Shown: one piece after another, positions 52,806-60,211 of the stretch
How positions within the stretch are numbered: position 1 is the first letter of the stretch
Layout of the letters: every line of letters starts with the position of its first letter
DNA from: Haloferax litoreum
Lineage (GTDB): Archaea > Halobacteriota > Halobacteria > Halobacteriales > Haloferacaceae
Assembly (NCBI RefSeq): GCF_009674605.1
Contig: NZ_WKJO01000001.1
Coordinates: 2,294,001-2,358,000 of the forward strand
Direction of reading: 5' to 3'
DNA: 64,000 nucleotides
Notes under the pieces: model-generated
What the model was told of the DNA's origin: nothing
What the model saw: only the letters and a program-made list of their open reading frames with translations
Databases searched by the model: none
Translations under genes and position numbers: made by a program

Positions 52806-54092
52806 TTACTCGCCGCGAATCTCGGCCATGTGGTCGATACGACGCTGGACGAGTGCCTCGGTGCCGATGTCGTGACGGATGTGGAACCCGTCGCCGGCGT
52901 CGGCGAGGGCGCTCTCGGCTATCTGTTCGGCCTGCGAGATGGTCTCGGCGTGCCCGACGACGGCGAAGGACCGAGAGGTAGTCGTGTAGAGGCCATCGTC
53001 TCGGGCGTCGACGCTCGCGTAGAAGAGGAGTGCGCCACTGTCTTCGTCGACTTCCACCGTAATCTGTGCGCCTGCTTCGGGGTCCGTCGGGTAGCCCTCG
53101 GGAACGGCGTACTTGCAGACGGTCGCTTTCTCGGCGAAGTCGAGTTCGGGAAGCGACTCACCTTCGCGTGCAGCGACGAGCACGTCGAGGAACGGGGTTT
53201 CGAGGACGGGAAGCGTGTTCATCGCTTCGGGGTCGCCGAACCGGGCGTTGAACTCGATGACCTTCGGTCCCTCGCTCGTGAGCATGAACTGGCCGTAGAG
53301 GATGCCCTTGTAGTCCGGCATCGCGTCGACCACGGCCTCGATGACCTCGACTGCCGCGTCGTAGTCGCCGTCTGCCATGAACGGGAGCGACGGCGTCACG
53401 TCGGTGTAACTGCCCATGCCGCCGGTGTTCGGTCCCTCGTCACCCTCGTAGGCGCGTTTGTGGTCCTGCACGGCGGGACTGACGCGGAACTCGCCGTTGG
53501 CGACAAACGCCTGAATGGTGAATTCTTCGCCGACGAGTCGCTCTTCGAGGACGACTCGGTCGTAGTCGGAGTCGCGGAGGTACGCTTTCGCTTCCTCTGG
53601 CGTCACTTGGTCGCCGATGACCTTCACGCCCTTTCCACCCGTCAGACCAGCGGGCTTGACTGCGAGGTCACCGTCGTACCCGTCGATGTAGTCGCACGCC
53701 GCCTCCACGTCGTCGAACGTGGCGAAGTCGGGGTTACCCGGAATGTCGTTTTCCTGCATAAACTGCCGCTGGAACGCCTTGTCCGTCTCGATGCGGGCCT
53801 CGGCCTCCTGCGGGCCGAAGGTGTAGATTCCGGCCGCGTCGAGGGCGTCGGAGACGCCCGCCGCAAGCCCCGACTCGGGACCGACGATTGCGAGGGTTGC
53901 ACCGACGGACTCGGCGTACTCGACGATGTCGTCGGCCGCCGTCTCCGAGATGGTCTCGAAGTCCTCGGCCAGTTCGGCGATGCCGGGGTTCCGATTACTC
54001 GCGCAGGCGTACAGGTCGCAGTCGGGGGCCAGTGCACGGGCAATCGCGTGCTCGCGCCCGCCGCCACCGACGAGAAGGACGGTTTCGCTCAT
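52806..54092 (-). CDS. purD: Phosphoribosylamine-glycine ligase PurD
   Basis: A 428-residue ATP-grasp enzyme. N-terminal GARS domain with ETVLLVGGGGREHAIARAL, ATP-grasp with KPAGLTGGKGVKVI and VLEERLVGEEFTIQAF, metal-binding EFNARFGDPEAMNTLP. It makes glycinamide ribonucleotide in purine synthesis. Full length. It stands alone on this strand, 93 bases after the acyltransferase start codon, and diverges from the YyaL-type gene. Confidence 0.97.
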   Translation of the reverse strand: MSETVLLVGGGGREHAIARALAPDCDLYACASNRNPGIAELAEDFETISETAADDIVEYAESVGATLAIVGPESGLAAGVSDALDAAGIYTFGPQEAEARIETDKAFQRQFMQENDIPGNPDFATFDDVEAACDYIDGYDGDLAVKPAGLTGGKGVKVIGDQVTPEEAKAYLRDSDYDRVVLEERLVGEEFTIQAFVANGEFRVSPAVQDHKRAYEGDEGPNTGGMGSYTDVTPSLPFMADGDYDAAVEVIEAVVDAMPDYKGILYGQFMLTSEGPKVIEFNARFGDPEAMNTLPVLETPFLDVLVAAREGESLPELDFAEKATVCKYAVPEGYPTDPEAGAQITVEVDEDSGALLFYASVDARDDGLYTTTSRSFAVVGHAETISQAEQIAESALADAGDGFHIRHDIGTEALVQRRIDHMAEIRGE

Positions 54093-54240
54093 ACTCGCAT
54101 ACCTTGCGCACGGGAGTGTAAAGATTGCTCTTCAGTCATCGAAAAATGGGCATGTTTGTGAGTACTCGCGTCGCTGGAGCAACGCCGTCGACGTAACCGT
54201 CTCCACGCCGCTTTAGTTCTCGGAGTGCCGTACTCGAACT

Positions 54241-56358
54241 ATGACCGACCCGGTGGGACGCAACCGACTCGACGAGGAGCAAAGCCCATACCTCCGCCAG
54301 CACGCGGACAACCCGGTCAACTGGCAACCGTGGGACGAGACGGCCCTCGAAGCGGCCCGCGAGCAGGACAAACCCATCTTCCTCTCGGTGGGCTACTCAG
54401 CGTGTCACTGGTGTCACGTCATGGCCGACGAGAGTTTCTCCGACGACGGCATCGCCGAGATTCTTAACGAGCACTTCGTCCCCGTCAAAGTCGACAGAGA
54501 AGAACGCCCAGACCTCGACCGAATCTATCAGACCATCTGCCAACTCGTCACCGGCGGGGGAGGGTGGCCCCTCTCCGTCTGGTTGACGCCGCAAGGCAAG
54601 CCCTTCTTCGTCGGGACCTACTTCCCACCGGAACCGCGCCGCGGCGCACCCGGATTCCGCGACATCGTCGAGAGTTTCGCCGAATCGTGGCAGACCGACC
54701 GCGACGAAATCGAGAATCGCGCAGAGCAGTGGACGCGCGCCATCACCGACCAGTTGGAAGAGACGCCAGACGTTCCCGGCGAAGCGCCGGGGTCGGAAAT
54801 CCTCGACCAGACTGTGCAAGCGGCACTTCGGGCCGCCGACCGCGACCACGGCGGATTCGGAAGCGGCGGACCCAAGTTCCCCCAACCCGGTCGTATCGAC
54901 GCTCTTCTCCGCGGCTACGCTATCTCCGGCCGGCGCGAGGCGCTAGACGTTGCCATCGACGCCCTCGACGCCATGGCGAACGGCGGCCTGCGCGACCACC
55001 TCGGCGGCGGGTTCCACCGATACTGTGTGGACCGCGAGTGGACCGTCCCGCACTTCGAGAAGATGCTCTACGACCAGGCGGGACTCGCACCGCGCTACCT
55101 CGACGCCTACCGTCTGACTGGAACTGAAGAGTACGCTACCGTCGCCGCAGAGACGTTCGAGTTCGTCCGTCGCGAACTCGGACACGACGACGGCGGCTTT
55201 TACGCCACGCTCGACGCTCAGTCCGGTGGCGAGGAAGGGACGTTCTACGTCTGGACGCCCGAAGACGTGCGGGAACTCGTCCCAGAACTCGAAGCAGACC
55301 TCTTTTGTGACCGCTACGGCGTTACGCCCGGCGGAAACTTCGAGCACAAGACGACGGTGCTGAACGTCTCGGCGACGATTCCTGAACTCGCCGAAGAGTA
55401 CGACCTCGGCGAGAACGAGGTTGAAGAGCGCCTCGAAAAAGTACACAAGGCGCTCTTCGTCGCACGCGAAGGCCGCGAACGACCCGCCCGCGACGAGAAG
55501 ATTCTCGCTGGGTGGAACGGTCTGATGATTTCGGCCTTCGCGCAGGGTGCGGTCGCACTCGAAGACGACTTGCTCGCCGACGACGCTCGCCGGGCGCTCG
55601 ACTTCGTGCGCGAGTACCTCTGGGATTCGGACACTGAAACGCTCTCGCGGCGCGTGATGAACGGCGAGGTGAAAGGCGACGGCTACCTCGAAGACTACGC
55701 CTTCCTCGCGCGCGGCGCGTTCGACCTGTATCAGGCGACCGGTGACCTCGAACCCCTCGCGTTCGCGCTGGACCTCGCACGGGCGACGCGCCGCGAGTTC
55801 TACGACGACGAGGCCGGAACGCTCTACTTCACGCCCGAGAGCGGCGAAGCACTCGTCACGCGCCCGCAGGAAGCGACCGACCAGTCCACGCCGTCGAGTC
55901 TCGGCGTCGCCACCTCGCTGTTCTTGGACCTCGAACACGTCGCGCCCGACGCGGGGTTCGGCGAGGCTGCAGACGCCGTCCTCGAAAGCTACGCGAACCG
56001 CATCCGCGGAAGCCCACTCGAACACGTCTCACTCGCACTCGCCGCCGAGAAAGCCGCCAGCGGTGTTCCCGAACTCACGGTGGCCGCCGACGAGATACCC
56101 TCCGAGTGGCGCGAAACGCTCGCGTCTCGGTACTTCCCCGGTCTCGTCGTCTCACAGCGACCTGCGACGGACGAGGAGTTGGACTCGTGGCTGGACGAAC
56201 TCGGACTGGACGAGGCCCCGCCAATCTGGGCGGCCCGCGAGGCTACCGACGGCGAACCGACCGTCTACGCCTGCGAAGGATTCACCTGCTCTGCGCCGAC
56301 GCACGACCTAGACGAGGCGCTGGCGTGGTTCACCGCGGGCGACGAAGACGACGCGTGA
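54241..56358 (+). CDS. YyaL/SPATA20-type thioredoxin and six-hairpin protein
   Basis: A 705-residue protein (DUF255). The N-terminal thioredoxin fold has SACHWCHVM (residues 56-64, CxxC) preceded by SPYLRQHADNPVNWQPW, the family signature. The rest is an alpha/alpha six-hairpin domain like N-acylglucosamine epimerases. Activity is not known; a redox role in sugar or lipid modification has been proposed. Leaderless start predicted from GCTTTAG 28 bases upstream. Convergent with a second thioredoxin-like gene 25 bases on. Confidence 0.93.
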   Translation: MTDPVGRNRLDEEQSPYLRQHADNPVNWQPWDETALEAAREQDKPIFLSVGYSACHWCHVMADESFSDDGIAEILNEHFVPVKVDREERPDLDRIYQTICQLVTGGGGWPLSVWLTPQGKPFFVGTYFPPEPRRGAPGFRDIVESFAESWQTDRDEIENRAEQWTRAITDQLEETPDVPGEAPGSEILDQTVQAALRAADRDHGGFGSGGPKFPQPGRIDALLRGYAISGRREALDVAIDALDAMANGGLRDHLGGGFHRYCVDREWTVPHFEKMLYDQAGLAPRYLDAYRLTGTEEYATVAAETFEFVRRELGHDDGGFYATLDAQSGGEEGTFYVWTPEDVRELVPELEADLFCDRYGVTPGGNFEHKTTVLNVSATIPELAEEYDLGENEVEERLEKVHKALFVAREGRERPARDEKILAGWNGLMISAFAQGAVALEDDLLADDARRALDFVREYLWDSDTETLSRRVMNGEVKGDGYLEDYAFLARGAFDLYQATGDLEPLAFALDLARATRREFYDDEAGTLYFTPESGEALVTRPQEATDQSTPSSLGVATSLFLDLEHVAPDAGFGEAADAVLESYANRIRGSPLEHVSLALAAEKAASGVPELTVAADEIPSEWRETLASRYFPGLVVSQRPATDEELDSWLDELGLDEAPPIWAAREATDGEPTVYACEGFTCSAPTHDLDEALAWFTAGDEDDA

Positions 56359-56382
56359 GGCGGTAGTTGCGTGAGACGGTAG

Positions 56383-56760
56383 TCAGGAGAGTTGGTCGGC
56401 GAGGAAGACGGCAATCGGAACGGCCTCTTCCTCGACGAACCGTGCGACTTCTTCGCCGTCTTTCTCGACGACGACGGTCGGAATGAGTTCGACGTCGTAC
56501 TCGTCGACACGCGGGCCAACCTTCGACCCGTCTTCTGCTTTCTCGACGGGGTAGTGTTCGATTCTGTCTGTGTCGACGCCGGCGGCGTCGAGTGCGGCGG
56601 CGAAGTCGGGCAGTTGCCGTCGGCAGTCACCGCACCAGTCGCCGCCCCAGACTTTGAACGTGTAGTCGTCTGCACCCAGTGCGTCGACGGCGTCCGCGTA
56701 GGAGTCGGCGTCCCACGCCGGATTCGGTTGCATCGTCTCGAGCGTCTCTGCTTCGGCCAT
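56383..56760 (-). CDS. Thioredoxin-like protein with CGDC
   Basis: A 125-residue thioredoxin-fold protein with active-site CGDC (43-46, in WGGDWCGDCRRQLPDF) and the cis-proline region ELIPTVVVEKDG. No signal peptide, so cytosolic. The Gly-Asp between the cysteines differs from thioredoxin (GP). ATG 56760 is preferred to the longer frame from 56853. It abuts the divergent cysteine synthase gene. Confidence 0.9.
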   Translation of the reverse strand: MAEAETLETMQPNPAWDADSYADAVDALGADDYTFKVWGGDWCGDCRRQLPDFAAALDAAGVDTDRIEHYPVEKAEDGSKVGPRVDEYDVELIPTVVVEKDGEEVARFVEEEAVPIAVFLADQLS

Positions 56761-56914
56761 GCGGCGGACTAACGCACGAACCGATTTAACGGGTACGCTC
56801 GCGGCGGTGCTCGCCAGTGTTGGAGACGGCCCGAGTGGTGGGTTTGTCCGCAAACAGTGGCCGAATCCACCGACTCCGCCAGTCGTTTACGCACGCACCG
56901 AGAACCGGAGGGCG

Positions 56915-57835
56915 ATGGACGACAGTATCCTCGATGCTATCGGGTCGCCGCTGGTCCGTGTCGACTCCCCGGCGGGGTCGACCATCGCGGCGAAGATAGA
57001 GTCCAAGAACCCCGGCGGGTCGGCGAAAGACCGTCCGGCGCTTTCGATGGTCGAAGCGGCCGAGGAGGCCGGCGACATCGAACCGGGAGACGAACTCGTC
57101 GAACCCACCTCGGGGAACACGGGTATCGGACTCTCGGTCGTCGCCGCCGCGAAGGGATACGACCTGACTATCGTCATGTCTGCGTCGATGTCGCCCGAGC
57201 GCCGTCGAATCATGCGCGCCTACGGCGCGACTATCGAACTGGTCGAGGGCGATATCTCCGACGCGAAAGACCGCGCCGACGAACTCGAAGAAAAAGAAGG
57301 CATGTACCAACTCCGTCAGTTCGAGAACCCGGCGAATCCGGAGGCACACTACCGGACGACGGCCGAGGAGATTCTCGAACAGGTCGGCGACCGGGAAATC
57401 GACGCCTTCGTCGCCGGCATCGGGACGGGCGGAACTATTTCCGGGAACGGGCGACGACTCAAAGAGGAGTTCCCGTCGATGGACGTCGTCGGCGTCGAAC
57501 CCGCGGCGAGCGCTGTCCTCTCGGGCGGCGAAGTCGACACCAACGAGTTTCAGGGGATGGGACCGGGATTCGTCAGTCCCAACCTCGATACCGACCTCTT
57601 GGACGACGTCGAAGTCGTCGAGTTCGACGATGCTGTCACCGAATGTCGCCGACTCGCCCGCGAGGAAGGCATCCTCGTCGGACAGTCGTCGGGGGCATCA
57701 CTCCTCGCCGCGAAACGTGTCGCCGAGCGAATCGCAGACTCCGACGCAGAAGACGGAGACGAACCGCTCGTCGTCACGGTCTTCTGGGACTCCGGCGAGC
57801 GCTACATGTCGACTGGCATGTTCGACGAGGAGTAA
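56915..57835 (+). CDS. Cysteine synthase (O-acetylserine sulfhydrylase family)
   Basis: A 306-residue PLP enzyme of fold type II. Lys38 in NPGGSAKDR is the Schiff-base lysine; SGNTG (66-70) holds the acetylserine carboxylate; GIGTGGTISG binds the PLP phosphate; a Ser in VGQSSGAS near 260 completes the site. It makes cysteine from O-acetylserine or O-phosphoserine and sulfide. ATG 56915 fits the family start. Divergent from a thioredoxin gene, which could share redox or sulfur tasks. Confidence 0.94.
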   Translation: MDDSILDAIGSPLVRVDSPAGSTIAAKIESKNPGGSAKDRPALSMVEAAEEAGDIEPGDELVEPTSGNTGIGLSVVAAAKGYDLTIVMSASMSPERRRIMRAYGATIELVEGDISDAKDRADELEEKEGMYQLRQFENPANPEAHYRTTAEEILEQVGDREIDAFVAGIGTGGTISGNGRRLKEEFPSMDVVGVEPAASAVLSGGEVDTNEFQGMGPGFVSPNLDTDLLDDVEVVEFDDAVTECRRLAREEGILVGQSSGASLLAAKRVAERIADSDAEDGDEPLVVTVFWDSGERYMSTGMFDEE

Positions 57836-57862
57836 GCGAACAGTCGTTCTTTCCGCGAGGAG

Positions 57863-58315
57863 CTATCTGCCGAATTCGTCTTCTGCGACGCGAACGATTA
57901 CCGTCTCGTCTACGTCTCGCAAGTCGTAGGAGGGAACCGACCCGTCGAGACGCGTGACGTACATCGGTTCGACGAGACGCCCGTCTTCGACACCGTATAT
58001 CGCGAGGTGGTCGCCCGTCTCGTCGGGGTGGACCTGCCCGTCTCTGACCTGACGTGCGAGGTCACGTGACAGCCATTCGGTCTCGGAGATAGACGGTTCG
58101 AGGACGAGAGAGAACGCGGCGAAGCGCACGAGGTACCAGTTGAGGTCGTTCAACAGCGAGACTGCCGCACCGATACTCACCGTCTCGACGGCGAGCGAGT
58201 TCTCGAACGGTTCGGTGATGTCGTACGTCGAGAGCGCCGCACGGGCGGTGTCCCTCGACAACAACTCGTACTGGAGGTGACTCCCTTCGGACCCGACGAT
58301 ACAGACCTGCGTCAC
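57863..58315 (-). CDS. DUF5804 family protein
   Basis: A 150-residue soluble protein beginning TQVCIVGSEGSHLQYELLSRDTARAAL with a central NDLNWYLVRFAAFSLV. It resembles haloarchaeal DUF5804 proteins; role unknown. Converges with the cysteine synthase gene 27 bases away; follows the Cys-rich gene on its own strand by 42 bases. Confidence 0.72.
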   Translation of the reverse strand: MTQVCIVGSEGSHLQYELLSRDTARAALSTYDITEPFENSLAVETVSIGAAVSLLNDLNWYLVRFAAFSLVLEPSISETEWLSRDLARQVRDGQVHPDETGDHLAIYGVEDGRLVEPMYVTRLDGSVPSYDLRDVDETVIVRVAEDEFGR

Positions 58316-58357
58316 GTCGAAATGGACGGGTGGGGTTCGGTAAAGCGGTTCCGGTAC

Positions 58358-58612
58358 TCAGACGTGGCGGGACCACTCGTCGGCGCACGACTCGTCACAG
58401 AAGACGACACGCTGCCGTTCGAAGGTGAGTTTCCCGGGACCGTCGATATCCCGGTCCAAGACCATCTGATAGTGGTCTTCGCGCATGTCGACGCGGGCGT
58501 GACACGCGGCACACCGCTCGACACTGTCGGTCCAGTCGGTTCGTGGTGCCCGGTGGGACACGCGCCACTCCGGACCAGGGTGACTGCGGCCGAGGCGCGA
58601 TGTTCGTGACAT
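58358..58612 (-). CDS. Small Cys-rich zinc-binding-like protein
   Basis: An 84-residue protein with ERCAACHARVDMREDHYQM and VFCDESCADEW, so four cysteines plus His that could bind zinc, as in treble-clef-like haloarchaeal proteins of unknown role. The first 30 residues are basic and disordered. ATG 58612 lies about 28 bases after TTTATA, so leaderless; the frame from 58657 is longer but unlikely. A 12-base palindrome lies upstream. Confidence 0.72.
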   Translation of the reverse strand: MSRTSRLGRSHPGPEWRVSHRAPRTDWTDSVERCAACHARVDMREDHYQMVLDRDIDGPGKLTFERQRVVFCDESCADEWSRHV

Positions 58613-58651
58613 ACGAGGAGTCTGGAGCTGGACGTGTATAAATCCATTTTT

Positions 58652-58663
58652 GTTCAATTGAAC
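58652..58663. promoter_or_regulatory. Perfect palindrome upstream of the Cys-rich gene
   Basis: GTTCAATTGAAC is a 12-base perfect palindrome some 8 bases upstream of the TATA-like element (58637-58645) of the Cys-rich gene. It could bind a dimeric regulator at the BRE edge. Confidence 0.4.
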
Positions 58664-58793
58664 ATGCGAAATAAATCAATACGTTCGTGAATATTCAAAT
58701 GTGGTGGACGTTTGCACACCGCTCGTGTAGTGAACTGCCACGAGGTGAGCGAGTCCCCGTCACCTGCGCGACTGTCGAACCACCCCCACGCGG

Positions 58794-59975
58794 TCAGTCC
58801 TGCGACACAGACACGAGACGCCGATTCCGGGCCGCTTCGGCGGCGAGTTCGAACAGGTCGTCTGGTTCTGCTGCCTCGACGGCGGACAACGACGCGTTCG
58901 TCTCGGGGAACGACGGAGCGACCCGTTCGCACCCGACGGGGAGCGTCGAGTCGTCGTACGTCCCGATTTCGCGTGCCTCGGCGACGATATCGGTCTTGTC
59001 GCGCGTAAACAGCGGTCTGTGGACGGGGTAGTCGACGGCCGCCTCTGTGACGGCGATGTTCTCGCCGGTCTGGCTCGACTTCTGGCCTAACGACTCACCA
59101 GTGACGATGGAGTGGGCGTGTTCGTCTTCGGCCACTGTTGCGGCGATGGTGAGCATCACTCGACGCAACGAGAGCATTCGCGTGTCTTCGATGGTGTCCA
59201 TCAACCGCTGGACGACGTCTTCGCCGGGGACGACGTGGACGCGAACGTCGAAGTTCGGCGCGCGACGTGCGATGGTCCGGACGGTTTCGAGTGCTCGGGC
59301 CCGGTGGTCTGCACCGCCGTAGTCGCCTAAGTCGACGTAGACGGGGACGATTTCGCACCCGCGGCGCATCATCTCCCACGCGGCGACGGGCGAGTCGATA
59401 CCCCCGGAGACGAGGACGACTGCGTTCCCCTGTGTCCCGAGTGGTAAGCCACCGGGGCCGTCGAATCGCTCGACTGAGACGTAGGCGGCGTCTTCTCGAC
59501 ACTCGACGCGATACGTGACCTCCGGGTCGTCCAAATCGACGGGTGCGCCAGTCACTTCGACCACGCCAGAACCTGCCTCGCGTGCGATGTCGCGCCCAGA
59601 GAAGTCGTGGGCGTCTTTCGGGCCGACGCGGTCCTCGTCGATGGCGAAACTGGCACCATCGGGGTGGTCTGCGGCGAGGCTTCGGCAGACGGCGACCATC
59701 TCGTCCAGCGTCGGGTCACAGACCACGCTCGGACGGGCCCAGACCACGCCCGGAACCTCGGCGCAGGCGGCGGCGACTGCTTCGGGGTCGTCCGTGTTTC
59801 GGACGTGAATCCGCGACCACTCCCGTTCGACGCGTCCCGAGAGGGACCGGTCGTCGAGGACGGCCTGGAGGTTCTCACAGAGGCGGACCTCCATCTTCGC
59901 TCGAACGCTCGAACTCTTGGTCCCCATCTCGCCGTATCCGACGAGGACGACGTGCGCCGACTCGTTCACACGCAT
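58794..59975 (-). CDS. thiI: tRNA 4-thiouridine synthetase ThiI
   Basis: A 393-residue protein. The N-terminal NFLD and THUMP domains cover about residues 1-170; the PP-loop is SGGIDSP (190-196). The region LPVGCERVAPSFP near residue 357 has the cysteine that could correspond to the catalytic Cys of ThiI; the rhodanese domain of E. coli ThiI is absent, as usual in archaea. It thiolates U8 of tRNA. Divergent from ppk1 with a 236-base gap. Confidence 0.93.
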   Translation of the reverse strand: MRVNESAHVVLVGYGEMGTKSSSVRAKMEVRLCENLQAVLDDRSLSGRVEREWSRIHVRNTDDPEAVAAACAEVPGVVWARPSVVCDPTLDEMVAVCRSLAADHPDGASFAIDEDRVGPKDAHDFSGRDIAREAGSGVVEVTGAPVDLDDPEVTYRVECREDAAYVSVERFDGPGGLPLGTQGNAVVLVSGGIDSPVAAWEMMRRGCEIVPVYVDLGDYGGADHRARALETVRTIARRAPNFDVRVHVVPGEDVVQRLMDTIEDTRMLSLRRVMLTIAATVAEDEHAHSIVTGESLGQKSSQTGENIAVTEAAVDYPVHRPLFTRDKTDIVAEAREIGTYDDSTLPVGCERVAPSFPETNASLSAVEAAEPDDLFELAAEAARNRRLVSVSQD

Positions 59976-60211
59976 CGTTCTCCGTGTCCGCCCTTTAGAT
60001 TCTCGTTCTGGCCCCGGAACCACCCGACCGTGTCATATGCTAACTAGGATGTTATATATCTCAACGTAGTACCATGTACCAGACTAGAGGGCCAAGGGGA
60101 CCCAATATAAACCCCTTAATACGCGCTTTCCACTCTGTCTCTCATACTCGCTCGAACTACCGGCGACAGAGTCCGCCATAACACCCCACTGTCCGACCCC
60201 CATCCGAAAAA
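59976..60211. promoter_or_regulatory. Divergent promoters of thiI and ppk1
   Basis: The minus-strand TATA-like ATATATAAC (about 60049-60058) fits thiI with a leader of about 50 bases. The plus-strand AATATAAA (60103-60110) fits ppk1 with a leader near 80 bases. Between them lies GTAC-CAT-GTAC (60069-60079), an inverted repeat that could be a regulatory site. No gene seen. Confidence 0.5.

Noticed and set aside
52392-54161. A 589-codon plus-strand frame opposite purD and the acyltransferase gene
   Set aside because: It runs over two unrelated genes in antisense and shows no motif.
60069-60120. Possible phosphate-box operator of ppk1
   Set aside because: GTAC-CAT-GTAC and a GGGCC/GGGACCC stretch are visible, but I know no haloarchaeal Pho site that they match well enough to name.
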